Positions 37,761 through 45,919 of a DNA stretch of 52,922 nt are shown in pieces (positions within the stretch are counted from its first letter, which is position 1; every line of letters begins with the position of its first letter). This stretch comes from Pseudomonadota bacterium. Its GTDB lineage: Bacteria > Pseudomonadota > Gammaproteobacteria > Steroidobacterales > Steroidobacteraceae. Position numbers and translations under genes: made by a program. The notes under the pieces were generated by a model that did no database searches, had not been told where the DNA came from, and saw nothing but the letters and a program-made list of their open reading frames with translations. Location: positions 1 to 52,922 of the forward strand of contig JAJYLP010000012.1 of assembly GCA_021787615.1 (NCBI GenBank), read 5' to 3'.

Positions 37761-38861
37761 TTACGTCTTGGCGGCCGACGATGCCAGGCGTTGCAGGAAT
37801 CGCTGGATCGGGGCCGGAAGGCCGAGCGCGCCCGGCGCGCTGACGTGGTACCAGGCGTGGCGCGCCGGATCCGGCGCGGCGTCATGGTCCGAACAATGAG
37901 CCAGAAGCGGCGTGATGACAAGATCGAAATGCGTCAAGGCGTGCTCGATCGCCTCGAGCGGACGCGCTCGGTGCGCCGTGCCGAGCATGCGGCCGAGGTA
38001 GTTCTCGGCCGCCGCGGCGCTGTCGAATTCCGGCAGGCACCACAGGCCTCCCCAGAGGCCGCGCTCGGCGCGGCGCTCAAGCAGCACTGCGCCGTCGGTG
38101 CGCTGTGCGGCAAGCATGAACACCCGCCGCAGCCGACGCTCGGGCCGGCGCTTCGGCGCCGGCAGCTCGTGCTGCCGGCCGGCGCGGCGGGCGAGACAGG
38201 TCTGCGACAGCGGACAGTCCGGGCACGCCGGGTTGCGGCGCGTGCACACGGTCGCGCCGAGATCCATGACGGCCTGCGTGTACACCTCGATGTGTTGGGT
38301 CGGAGTGCACGCCTCGGACAGCGCCCATAGCCGCTCGACGGTGCCCCGCTGCCCCGGGTCGCCCTCCACCCCGAAATATCGGCACAACACGCGGCGCACG
38401 TTGCCGTCGAGGATCGGAAAGCGCTCGCCGCGGGCGAGCGCGAGGATCGCCCCCGCGGTCGAGCGCCCGATTCCGGGCAGCGCGGCCACGGCAGCGAAGG
38501 CTCCCGGGAAACGCCCGTCGTGCTCATCACGGATCCGAATCGCGGCACGGTGCAGGTTACGCGCGCGGGCGTAGTAGCCGAGACCCGACCAGACGTGCAG
38601 CACCTCATCGAGCGGTGCATCCGCGAGCGCGCCAATGTTGGGAAAGCGCCGCATGAACCGCTCGTAGTACGGAATGACCGTGTTCACCTGGGTCTGCTGC
38701 AGCATGATCTCCGACACCCAGATGCGGTAGGGGCTGCGGTCGCGCTGCCAGGGCAGATCGTGCCGTCCGCGGCATCCGTGCCACTTGATGAGCGCGCGCG
38801 CGACGCGCACGCCGGCTTTCGCGGCGCCGGACGGGGCCGGTGCCCTTCGTTTGGAACTCAC
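37761..38861 (-). CDS. mutY: Adenine DNA glycosylase MutY
   Basis: 366 residues. It removes adenine mispaired with 8-oxoguanine. The catalytic region is DLPWQRDRSPYRIWVSEIMLQQTQVNTVIPYYERF with the active-site Glu in SEIMLQQTQ; helix-hairpin-helix LPGIGRSTAGAILA; Asp in LDGNVRRVLCR; the [4Fe-4S] loop C-x6-C-x2-C-x5-C (CTRRNPACPDCPLSQTC). The C-terminal NUDIX-like domain (VLLERRAERGLWGGLWCLPEF, LTHFDL) reads 8-oxoG. GTG 38861 overlaps the stop of the AsmA-like gene (GTGA); no family sequence lies upstream of it. Confidence 0.94.
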   Translation of the reverse strand: MSSKRRAPAPSGAAKAGVRVARALIKWHGCRGRHDLPWQRDRSPYRIWVSEIMLQQTQVNTVIPYYERFMRRFPNIGALADAPLDEVLHVWSGLGYYARARNLHRAAIRIRDEHDGRFPGAFAAVAALPGIGRSTAGAILALARGERFPILDGNVRRVLCRYFGVEGDPGQRGTVERLWALSEACTPTQHIEVYTQAVMDLGATVCTRRNPACPDCPLSQTCLARRAGRQHELPAPKRRPERRLRRVFMLAAQRTDGAVLLERRAERGLWGGLWCLPEFDSAAAAENYLGRMLGTAHRARPLEAIEHALTHFDLVITPLLAHCSDHDAAPDPARHAWYHVSAPGALGLPAPIQRFLQRLASSAAKT

Positions 38862-40021
38862 TGCACTTGCAGCCGCACGTCGCGCATCGCCGTGCCGCCG
38901 TAGGTCGCGCGGTTGACGGTGAGCGTGCCCTGGGCCCGAAGGGCACGCAGCATCGCGAGCGGCAGCTTCAGGGGCTTGGGATGCTTGCGCGCGGGCGGCA
39001 GGTAGTTGCCGAAGTTGATTCGGTTCGCGTGCAGGTCGAAGGTCCAGCCCGCCGCGGCGCCGCCGGAGCGTTGCGCCCACCCGGTGAGCGTGGTCGCATC
39101 GAGCCGGGCGGTGAGCGGCGCGATGCGCAGCGCGCCGCCCCGCAGCCGCCAGCGCCCCGACAGCGACAGGGCGCCGAGCGCGGCGGGATCCTTCGGCAGG
39201 CGCATCTTCAGGCCCCACTGGCCGATCAGCCCCCGCACCGACGGCACGGTGAGGGCAATGGCTCCCGCGGCGCGCGGTCGCCCGCCCGCATCGGCGAACT
39301 GCAGTGCGCCGGACAATGCGGCGCTCGCCACCGTCAGTGTCCAGTGTGGTGCGGCAAGATCGAGCGGCGTGGTCTGCGCGCGCAGGTCCTTGGCGTCGAA
39401 GCGGATCGGCACGCCGGCAGGCGGCAGCTTCGGTGCCTGCAGGATGAAGCGCGTGCGCAGCGAAAACGGCCGGCCCGGATGCAGGGCCCCCACATGCAGC
39501 TGCCAGCGCCGCAGACGGACCGTTCCGCTCGCGGCGGCGAACTCGAGTGTCGCATCCTCCAGGATCAGCCCGCCGATCGGCGGAGCGGGACTCGCAGCGG
39601 GTCCGGATGCCGCAGAGCTCACCAGCAGATGCTGCCAGTTGCCGACGCCCTGGGCGTTGCGCCACAGATGGATGTCCGCGCCGTTCACCCGGATCGTGCC
39701 GAGCTCGATGCGCCGATGCAGCAGCAGCGGCAGCAGCCGCACCGGGACGCGCGCCGAGCGCCACTCGAGCAGGTCCGGCCCGCGCATGCCGCTCGGGTTG
39801 CCGAGGCGCGCCGCGCCGATGCCGAGCGTGAGCCAGGGATACCAGCCGAGGCGCAGGTGGCCCTCGATCACGAACGGCCGACCGGTGTAGCGGCTCACCA
39901 GCCGCTCGGCCTCGCCCCGGTAGTCATTGGGATTGATGAGCCGGGTGGCGATGAAAGCCGCCAGCACGATCAGCAACAGCAGGGCGGCGAGAATGCCGAG
40001 GCTCCAGCGCAGCGCTTTCAT
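38858..40021 (-). CDS. AsmA-family protein
   Basis: 387 residues. One N-terminal membrane anchor (LGILAALLLLIVLAAFIATRLI, residues 8-29) is followed by the AsmA start NPNDYRGEAERLVSRYTGRPFVIEGHLRLGWYPWLTLGIGAARLGN. The rest is beta-rich with repeats such as LEWRSARVPVRLLPLLLHRRIELGTIRVNGADIHL. AsmA-like proteins belong to the bridge-like lipid-transfer group spanning the periplasm; this is a short version (E. coli AsmA has 617). ATG 40021 lies directly after the TAG of the PRC-barrel lipoprotein gene, with no intervening base, and the stop overlaps mutY. A shared envelope role with the lipoprotein is inference. Confidence 0.85.
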   Translation of the reverse strand: MKALRWSLGILAALLLLIVLAAFIATRLINPNDYRGEAERLVSRYTGRPFVIEGHLRLGWYPWLTLGIGAARLGNPSGMRGPDLLEWRSARVPVRLLPLLLHRRIELGTIRVNGADIHLWRNAQGVGNWQHLLVSSAASGPAASPAPPIGGLILEDATLEFAAASGTVRLRRWQLHVGALHPGRPFSLRTRFILQAPKLPPAGVPIRFDAKDLRAQTTPLDLAAPHWTLTVASAALSGALQFADAGGRPRAAGAIALTVPSVRGLIGQWGLKMRLPKDPAALGALSLSGRWRLRGGALRIAPLTARLDATTLTGWAQRSGGAAAGWTFDLHANRINFGNYLPPARKHPKPLKLPLAMLRALRAQGTLTVNRATYGGTAMRDVRLQVQ

Positions 40022-40588
40022 CTACAGGTTCATGCTCGGTCGCTCTCGCGAGCGCGTCGTCGGATCGACCGGGAGGAACGGCGCCTCGCCCAAGCGCGAC
40101 CAGTAGGCATCAGCCGTCGCGCTCCAGCCCTGCGCGTCGAGCTGCGGCCAGTCATCGGGCGCGAAGCCCGGCGCGGCCGTCAATTCCTTGCTCTTGAGCA
40201 CGAGCGCGCCGCCGTGCACGTGCTTGATCGCGAGGTTCCAGGGAATGGGGATCAGGGTGCCGGAGGCGCCACCTGCGCCGCTCAGCACCACGATGAGGTG
40301 GGAGGCCCGACCGTCGCTGCTGAAGACGATGTCGGCCACCGCCCCCAGCCGCTCGCCCGCGCGGGAGCGCACCGGCAGCCCGATCAGGGTCGAGGCGCGC
40401 TGCGCGGCGGTGGGCAGCGGCGCAGCGGGGATGCTCGGTGCGGCGGGCGCGCTTGCGGTGGTGCCGGAGGCACCGCCCCCGGGCATGAAGTCCGCGTTCT
40501 GCTGGCTGCAGGCGCCGAGCGCTACCGCCGACAGCGCGCACAGCGCCGGCGCCACGATCCTCTTTATCCGAACAGCTCGTCTCACCAT
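40022..40588 (-). CDS. PRC-barrel domain lipoprotein
   Basis: 188 residues. Residues 1-26 form a lipoprotein signal with lipobox LGAC and Cys27 as the lipidated residue. An Ala/Pro/Ser spacer follows (to ~60). Residues ~65-140 are a PRC-barrel: STLIGLPVRSRAGERLGAVADIVFSSDGRASHLIVVLSG, then TLIPIPWNLAIKHVHGGALVLKS. PRC barrels bind protein or RNA partners; the partner here is unknown. The start at ATG 40588 overlaps the last seven bases of hemF (an alternative GTG at 40585 would overlap by GTGA). It joins the haem operon to asmA and mutY. Confidence 0.75.
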   Translation of the reverse strand: MVRRAVRIKRIVAPALCALSAVALGACSQQNADFMPGGGASGTTASAPAAPSIPAAPLPTAAQRASTLIGLPVRSRAGERLGAVADIVFSSDGRASHLIVVLSGAGGASGTLIPIPWNLAIKHVHGGALVLKSKELTAAPGFAPDDWPQLDAQGWSATADAYWSRLGEAPFLPVDPTTRSRERPSMNL

Positions 40589-41415
40589 CTGACCAGCGGT
40601 GGCAGACTCATCAGGTAGGCCTCAGGGTCCGCGTCGGTCTGAAAACCGAACCGCGTGCCCCGATCATAGACCAGGTTGAACTCCACGTAGCGTCCCCGCT
40701 TGTAGAGGAGCTTCTCGCGCGCCGCCTCGTCGTAGGGGGTGTCCCGGCGGCGCGCCACCAGGGCCGGATAGACCCCGAGGAAGGCCTCGCCCACCTGTCG
40801 CACGAAAGCGAAATCGGCCTGCGGATCGTGGCCCGCGAGCTCATCGAAGAAGATGCCGCCCGCGCCGCGCGGCTCATGGCGGTGGGGCAGGTAGAAGTAC
40901 CGGTCGCACCAGGCCTTGAACTGCTCGTACGCGTCCGGGCGATATGTGTCGCAGGCGCGGCGCAGCGCGGCGTGGAACTCGGCCGTGTCCTCCTCGAACG
41001 GGAACGTCGGCGTCAGGTCCGAGCCGCCCCCGAACCAGCCGCGGCTGGTGTGCAGGTAGCGCAGGTTCATGTGCACCGTGGGCACGTAAGGGTTCGCCAT
41101 GTGGGCCACGAGCGAGATGCCGCAGGCGAGGAACTTCCCGTCTGACTCCGCCGCTCCCGGGATCTGCGCGCGCGCCTGCTCGGAGAAGACGCCCCAGACG
41201 TGGCTGAAGTTGACACCGACTTTCTCGAACACCTGCCCGCGCAGCAGCCGCGATTGCCCGCCGCCTTCGAGCCGGTGGGCGCTCGGGCGGCTCCAGCTGC
41301 GCGCCTGGAAGCGCTCGGCGTGCTCGAACGCCTCGAAAACCGCGCAGATGCGATCCTGCAGATCGCGGAAGTAGTCCGCGGCCGCCTGCGCGAGCGGTGC
41401 GCGGATCTCGCTCAC
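40582..41415 (-). CDS. hemF: Oxygen-dependent coproporphyrinogen III oxidase HemF
   Basis: 277 residues, slightly shorter than the ~300 of E. coli. It decarboxylates coproporphyrinogen III to protoporphyrinogen IX using O2. Signatures: LEGGGQSRLLRGQVFEKVGVNFSHVWG, NPYVPTVHMNLRYLHTSRGWFGGGSDLTPTF, KAWCDRYFYLPHRHEPRGAGGIFFDEL, and KRGRYVEFNLVYDRGTRFGFQTDADPEAYLMSLPP. The use of the oxygen-dependent enzyme supports an aerobic organism. GTG 41415 overlaps the hemE stop as GTGA. Last haem gene of the run; protoporphyrinogen oxidase and ferrochelatase are not here. Confidence 0.95.
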   Translation of the reverse strand: MSEIRAPLAQAAADYFRDLQDRICAVFEAFEHAERFQARSWSRPSAHRLEGGGQSRLLRGQVFEKVGVNFSHVWGVFSEQARAQIPGAAESDGKFLACGISLVAHMANPYVPTVHMNLRYLHTSRGWFGGGSDLTPTFPFEEDTAEFHAALRRACDTYRPDAYEQFKAWCDRYFYLPHRHEPRGAGGIFFDELAGHDPQADFAFVRQVGEAFLGVYPALVARRRDTPYDEAAREKLLYKRGRYVEFNLVYDRGTRFGFQTDADPEAYLMSLPPLVRW

Positions 41416-42458
41416 CTCGCACCTGCGGCTCGGGCGGAGCGCTCGTGCACCACATCGACCAGCCGCGCCACCGCCTCGGGGTCGGTATGCGGCCAGATGC
41501 CGTGGCCCAGGTTGAAGATGTGTCCCGGCCGGCCGCCGGCCTCGTGCAAGACGCGGCCGGCCTCCTGCTCGAGCACCTCGGGCGGCGCGAACAGCGCCGC
41601 GGGATCGAGATTGCCCTGCACGGCCTTCTGCCCGCCCAACAGGTGGCGCACCGCGCCGAGCGGGGTGCGCCAGTCGACGCCGATCACATCCGCCTCGAGT
41701 GTTGCGAGGCGCTCGAGCAGCGCGCTGCCCTGGTTGAGGTAGTAGATGAGCGGCACGCCGCAGGAGCGCAGGGCCGCAAGCGTGCGCCGCGCGGCGCGCA
41801 GTGCGAACTGCTCGAACTGCGGCGGGGCGAGCAGCCCGCCCCAGGACTCGAACAGCATCAGCGCCTGGGCGCCCGCCGTGGCCTGCGCGGCGAGATAGGC
41901 GGCCATGGCATCGGCGAGATGCTCGAGCAGCCGCTCGGCCGCCTCAGGGTCTGAGTAAAGAAATGCGCGCGCGGTCTCGAACTCCTTCGACGGCCGTCCG
42001 CCGACGAGGTAGCAGAAGAGCGTGAACGGGCCGCCGGCGAAGCCGATGAGCGGCACGTCGCGCGGCGCGGCCGCGCGGATCAGCCGGATGCTCTCGAGCA
42101 CGAACGGCACGTCGCGCTCGGGCAAGAGCGGCCGCAGCGCCTCGATGGCCGCATCGCTGCGGATCGGCTCGCGCACCACCGGGCCGGGCTCGAACGTCAG
42201 CTCGACGCCCATGCCCTGCAGCGGCGTCATGATGTCGCTGAAGAGAATGGCCGCATCGAGGGCAAAGCGCCGCAGCGGCTGCAGCGTCACTTCCGCGGCG
42301 AGCTGCGGCGTGCGGGTCAGCGTCTCGAACGAGACTTTGGCGCGCACCTTGCGGTACTCCGGCAGATAGCGTCCCGCCTGGCGCATGATCCAGATGGGCG
42401 TGTAGGGCACGGGCTCGCGCCGGCAGGCGGCGAGAAAGACCGACGGGCCGGCACTCAT
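41412..42458 (-). CDS. hemE: Uroporphyrinogen decarboxylase HemE
   Basis: 348 residues. It removes four carboxyls from uroporphyrinogen III to give coproporphyrinogen III. Signatures: PVPYTPIWIMRQAGRYLPEYRKVRAK with the substrate-binding arginines, LDAAILFSDIMTPLQGMGVELTFEPGPVV, GFAGGPFTLFCYLVGG, ALMLFESWGGLLAP, VIGVDWRTPLG and VQGNLDPAALFAP. ATG 42458 overlaps the hemB stop (ATGA), and its own stop overlaps the hemF start. Confidence 0.96.
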   Translation of the reverse strand: MSAGPSVFLAACRREPVPYTPIWIMRQAGRYLPEYRKVRAKVSFETLTRTPQLAAEVTLQPLRRFALDAAILFSDIMTPLQGMGVELTFEPGPVVREPIRSDAAIEALRPLLPERDVPFVLESIRLIRAAAPRDVPLIGFAGGPFTLFCYLVGGRPSKEFETARAFLYSDPEAAERLLEHLADAMAAYLAAQATAGAQALMLFESWGGLLAPPQFEQFALRAARRTLAALRSCGVPLIYYLNQGSALLERLATLEADVIGVDWRTPLGAVRHLLGGQKAVQGNLDPAALFAPPEVLEQEAGRVLHEAGGRPGHIFNLGHGIWPHTDPEAVARLVDVVHERSARAAGAR

Positions 42459-43432
42459 GCGCCGAGCCAGCGCGCCACCTGCGGCGCGTAGTAGGTGATG
42501 ATCAGGTCGGCGCCGGCGCGATGAATGCCGATGAGGGTCTCCATGGCCGCCGCGCGCTCATCGATCCAGCCGCGCTCGGCGGCCGCCTTGATCAGGCTGA
42601 ACTCCCCGCTCACCTGGTAGGCCACCACCGGCACCCGCACCGCATCGCGCACCTGGCGGATGATGTCGAGATAGGGGCCGGCGGGCTTGACCATGACCAG
42701 GTCGGCGCCTTCCTCGACGTCGAGCAACACCTCGCGCAGCGCTTCGCGGCCGTTGGCCGGATCCATCTGATAGCTGCGCCGGTCGCCGAAGGCGGGGGCG
42801 GATTCGGCCGCCTCGCGGAACGGACCGTAGAACGCCGAGGCGTACTTCGCCGCATACGACACGATGGGCGTCATGACGAGCCCGTCGCGGTCGAGCAGCC
42901 GGCGGATGGCCTCGATGCGTCCGTCCATCATGTCGCTCGGCGCGACCGCATCGGCGCCGGCGCGCGCGTAGTTGAGCGCGACCTGGGCGAGCGTCTGCAC
43001 CGAGGAGTCGTTGTCGATCACCCCGCCCGGCAGCACGTGGCCGCAATGGCCGTGGTCGGTCGCCCCGCACAGGCACACATCGGCCCACACCAGCAGCCGC
43101 GGGCAAGCCTCCTTGATCGCGCGGATCGCCTCGGCGGCGAGTCCGTGCGGATCGAGCGCGGCGCTCGCCCGCTCGTCCTTGTGCGCCGGGGCGGCGAACA
43201 GCAGCACCGCCGGCAGGCCCGCCTGCTCGGCCATGCGCGCCTCCTTGACCGCCTCGTCGACCGACAGCTGAGAGATGCCCGGCATGCTCGCCACCGGATG
43301 GCGCACGCCCGCGCCGGGCACGACGAACAGGGGATAGATCAGCTGATCGGGCGTGAGGCGCGTCTCGCGCACCATGCGCCGCCACTGATCGGACTGGCGG
43401 GTGCGCCGCGGCCTGACGGAAGGGAAGTTCAT
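42455..43432 (-). CDS. hemB: Delta-aminolevulinic acid dehydratase HemB (zinc type)
   Basis: 325 residues. It condenses two 5-aminolevulinates into porphobilinogen. The three-cysteine zinc site is intact in WADVCLCGATDHGHCG (C-x-C-x7-C), so this is a zinc-dependent enzyme rather than the Mg-type with aspartates. The two Schiff-base lysines are in SYAAKYASAFYGPFREA and LVMVKPAGPYLDII. APSDMMDGRIEAIR and VPVVAYQVSGEFSL also match. ATG 43432 overlaps the hemD stop by ATGA. Confidence 0.96.
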   Translation of the reverse strand: MNFPSVRPRRTRQSDQWRRMVRETRLTPDQLIYPLFVVPGAGVRHPVASMPGISQLSVDEAVKEARMAEQAGLPAVLLFAAPAHKDERASAALDPHGLAAEAIRAIKEACPRLLVWADVCLCGATDHGHCGHVLPGGVIDNDSSVQTLAQVALNYARAGADAVAPSDMMDGRIEAIRRLLDRDGLVMTPIVSYAAKYASAFYGPFREAAESAPAFGDRRSYQMDPANGREALREVLLDVEEGADLVMVKPAGPYLDIIRQVRDAVRVPVVAYQVSGEFSLIKAAAERGWIDERAAAMETLIGIHRAGADLIITYYAPQVARWLGA

Positions 43433-44247
43433 GTTTCGAGCCTCTTTGCGGCGCGACGCGCCGTTGCATGTTCGGGTTGCGCGCTTGGCGGTCCTGGTTG
43501 ATTTGCGTGCAACAGCGCCTCGCAGGCGAGCGCCAGGCCGCGCAGCGTGTGATCCGACGCGACGACGGGTGTTACGGCGCGCGCCTCGAGTTCGTGCGCG
43601 GTGGTCGGACCGATGGCGAGCGCGGGAGCGTCTGCGAGCAGCCGTTCAAAGTCCGCGTCGCCGAGCGCGCGCTCCAGCTCGATCACCGCCGAGGGGCTCG
43701 CGAAGGTCACGGCGCTGATGCCGCCGCGCGAGATCCAGCTGCGGCAGTCGGCGACATCGAGCGCGGCGCCCACGGTGCGATAGGCGGCGAAGCGCACGAC
43801 CTCGGCGCCGAGCCGCTCGAGCCCTTCCGATAGCGTGGACAGTGCCCGGGAGCTCGCCGGATAGAGCACGCGTCGGCCGCCCACGCCGGCCTCGGCAAGC
43901 GGGCCGAGCAGTCCCTCGGCGCCGCTGCCGTGGCCGGTGAGATCCACCGGCCAGCCCCGCTCGCGCAGCGTCTCGGCCGTGGAGGGGCCCACGGCAGCGA
44001 TGCGGGCGTGCGCGGGCTTCGCCAGGGCGTCAGCCAACACCTCGACCGCGTGTGCGCTGGTGAACACGATCCAATCGAACGTCCCGATCGCCCGGCGATG
44101 CATTTCCCACTCGGCCGGATCTGCAGGCTCGATGCCGACCACCGGCCAATGCAGCACGGGCAGGCCGAGGCGCGCGAGCTCGGCGCTCAGACCGCTGCCC
44201 GGCGGCTCGGCGCGCGTCACGACCACGGGCCGGGCGAGATCACTCAC
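43429..44247 (-). CDS. hemD: Uroporphyrinogen-III synthase HemD
   Basis: 272 residues. It cyclises hydroxymethylbilane to uroporphyrinogen III. As usual the sequence is poorly conserved, but the two-lobed pattern is clear: RPVVVTRAEPPGSGLSAELARLG at the start, FDWIVFTSAHAVEVLADAL, RIAAVGPSTAETLRERGW, RRVLYPASSRALSTLSEGLERLGAEVVRFAAYRTV, ISAVTFASPSAVIELERAL and LAIGPTTAHELEARAV. GTG 44247 overlaps the hemC stop (GTGA). Position between hemC and hemB confirms it. Confidence 0.92.
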   Translation of the reverse strand: MSDLARPVVVTRAEPPGSGLSAELARLGLPVLHWPVVGIEPADPAEWEMHRRAIGTFDWIVFTSAHAVEVLADALAKPAHARIAAVGPSTAETLRERGWPVDLTGHGSGAEGLLGPLAEAGVGGRRVLYPASSRALSTLSEGLERLGAEVVRFAAYRTVGAALDVADCRSWISRGGISAVTFASPSAVIELERALGDADFERLLADAPALAIGPTTAHELEARAVTPVVASDHTLRGLALACEALLHANQPGPPSAQPEHATARRAAKRLET

Positions 44248-45197
44248 GGGTTCGAGGCCTGCTGCGCCGCGCGCTGCGCGGCGATGAGCCGGTCGGCGCC
44301 CTGCGCGAGGAGCTCTCCGGCAAGACGCTCGCCGAGCGCGCGCGCCGCGTCGGCTTCGGCCGCGCACTGACCCGTGGCGGCGAGGCTGCTCGTCCCGTCG
44401 AGCGAGCACACGACGGCCCGCATGTCGATCCGGGTGTCCTCGAGCTCAGCGAGCGCGCCGAGCGGGACCTGGCAACCCCCTTCGATGCGCTGCAGCAGGG
44501 CGCGCTCGGCCGTGGTGGCGAGACGCGTGGCGGGGTGATCGAGCCGGCTCAGCCAGCGGCGGGTGTTGGAATCCGCGGTGCGCGCGCAGATGCCGATCGC
44601 GCCCTGTGAGACCGCCGGCGGAAAGTCCGCCGGAGACAGCCGTTCGCAGATGCGTTTCTCGAGCCCGAGACGCTTCAGACCCGCCGCCGCGAGCACGATG
44701 GCGTCGTAATCGCCGCGCTCGAGCCGCTCGATGCGCGTGGGAACGTTGCCGCGCAGCTCATGGAGCTCGAGGTCCGGCCGCACTCGCGCGAGGAACGCGC
44801 GCCGGCGCAGGCTGCTCGTGCCGACCCGCGCGCCGCGCGGCAGCGCCGCGAGGGTTGCGCCAGCACGGCTGACCAGCGCATCGCGCGGGTCCTCCCGCTC
44901 GAGCACGGCCGCGAGCGCCAGCCCCGGCTCGAGCTCGGTGGGCAGATCCTTCAGGCTGTGCACGGCGAGGTCGACGCGTTCCTCGAGCAGCGCGCGGTCG
45001 AGCTCCTTGGTGAAGAAGGCGCGGCCGCGCACCGCCCACAGCGGCACCTGCGTCTGCAGGTCGCCCGAGGTCACGATGGGCACGAGCTCGACCTGCGGCG
45101 CATCCGGCAGGGCGCGCAGCAGCGACTCGACGTGGCGCGCCTGCCACAGTGCGAGCGCGGAGGCGCGGGTGCCGATGCGCAGGGTGTCTGCGGTCAT
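44244..45197 (-). CDS. hemC: Porphobilinogen deaminase HemC
   Basis: 317 residues. It links four porphobilinogens into hydroxymethylbilane. Cys242 in RIEGGCQVPLGA carries the dipyrromethane cofactor, the same number as in E. coli. TLRIGTRASALALWQA, AFFTKELDRALLEERVDLAVHSLKDLPTEL, VGTSSLRRRAFL and LRGNVPTRIERLERGDYDAIVLAAAGLKRL match. ATG 45197 overlaps the stop of the OmpR-type regulator gene by ATGA, which means that translation of hemC is likely coupled to that of a response regulator. Confidence 0.96.
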   Translation of the reverse strand: MTADTLRIGTRASALALWQARHVESLLRALPDAPQVELVPIVTSGDLQTQVPLWAVRGRAFFTKELDRALLEERVDLAVHSLKDLPTELEPGLALAAVLEREDPRDALVSRAGATLAALPRGARVGTSSLRRRAFLARVRPDLELHELRGNVPTRIERLERGDYDAIVLAAAGLKRLGLEKRICERLSPADFPPAVSQGAIGICARTADSNTRRWLSRLDHPATRLATTAERALLQRIEGGCQVPLGALAELEDTRIDMRAVVCSLDGTSSLAATGQCAAEADAARALGERLAGELLAQGADRLIAAQRAAQQASNP

Positions 45198-45919
45198 GAT
45201 TCGATCTCGATCAGAAAGCGGTAGCCCACGCCCCAGACGGTGAGGAAGTGGCGCGGGTTGGCCGGGTCGCGCTCGAAGCGCCGCCGCAGCCGCAGGATGA
45301 AATTGTCCACGGTGCGCGTGGAGGGAAACACGTCGTAGCCCCAAACGCGCTCGAGCAGATCCTCGCGCGAGACGATCTCCCCAGGGTGCTCGGCGAGCAC
45401 CTTCAGGATCATCGCCTCCTTCTCGGTGAGCTCCTGCGCGAGCCCGTTCCAGGCGCGGGCGCGGAAGGCGCGGAAGTCCACCTCGTTGTCGCCGAAGCGC
45501 AGCACCGCGGTCTCGGCCGCGGCGCTGTGATACCAATCCCAGCGCCTGAGGATAGCCCGCACCCGCAGCAGCAGCTCCTTCAGATGAAAGGGCTTGGGCA
45601 GGTAGTCATCGCCGCCGACCTCCAGACCCCGCACCCGGTCGGCGGGATCGCCGCGCGCGGTCAGAAACAACACCGGCGTGTTGTCGCCGCGCTCGCGCAG
45701 CGTGCGGCACACCGTGAACCCGTCGAGCTCGGGCAGCATCACATCGAGCAGCACCAGGCCGTAGGAGGCGCCGGCGAGCGCCTCGAGCGCCGAGCGCCCG
45801 TCGCCCACGTGATCGACGTCGTAGCCCTCGGCGCGCAGGTTCTCGACCACGCCGGCGGCGAGGTGCGGGTCGTCCTCGACCACCAGGATGCGGCTCGCCG
45901 TCTCGCCCGGGGAGTTCAT
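45194..45919 (-). CDS. OmpR-family response regulator embedded in the hem operon
   Basis: 241 residues. The receiver domain (~9-122) keeps all key residues: acidic pair in VVEDD, phospho-acceptor Asp59 in VLLDVMLP, Thr in FLTARGD, and Lys in LPKPF. The winged-helix output (~140-238) reads LTEKEAMILKVLAEHPGEIVSREDLLERVWGYDVFPSTRTVDNFILRLRRRFE, VWGVGYRFL. It overlaps the kinase stop at its start and the hemC start at its end, both ATGA. Targets are unknown; autoregulation of the hem operon is a natural guess but only a guess. Confidence 0.93.
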   Translation of the reverse strand: MNSPGETASRILVVEDDPHLAAGVVENLRAEGYDVDHVGDGRSALEALAGASYGLVLLDVMLPELDGFTVCRTLRERGDNTPVLFLTARGDPADRVRGLEVGGDDYLPKPFHLKELLLRVRAILRRWDWYHSAAAETAVLRFGDNEVDFRAFRARAWNGLAQELTEKEAMILKVLAEHPGEIVSREDLLERVWGYDVFPSTRTVDNFILRLRRRFERDPANPRHFLTVWGVGYRFLIEIES

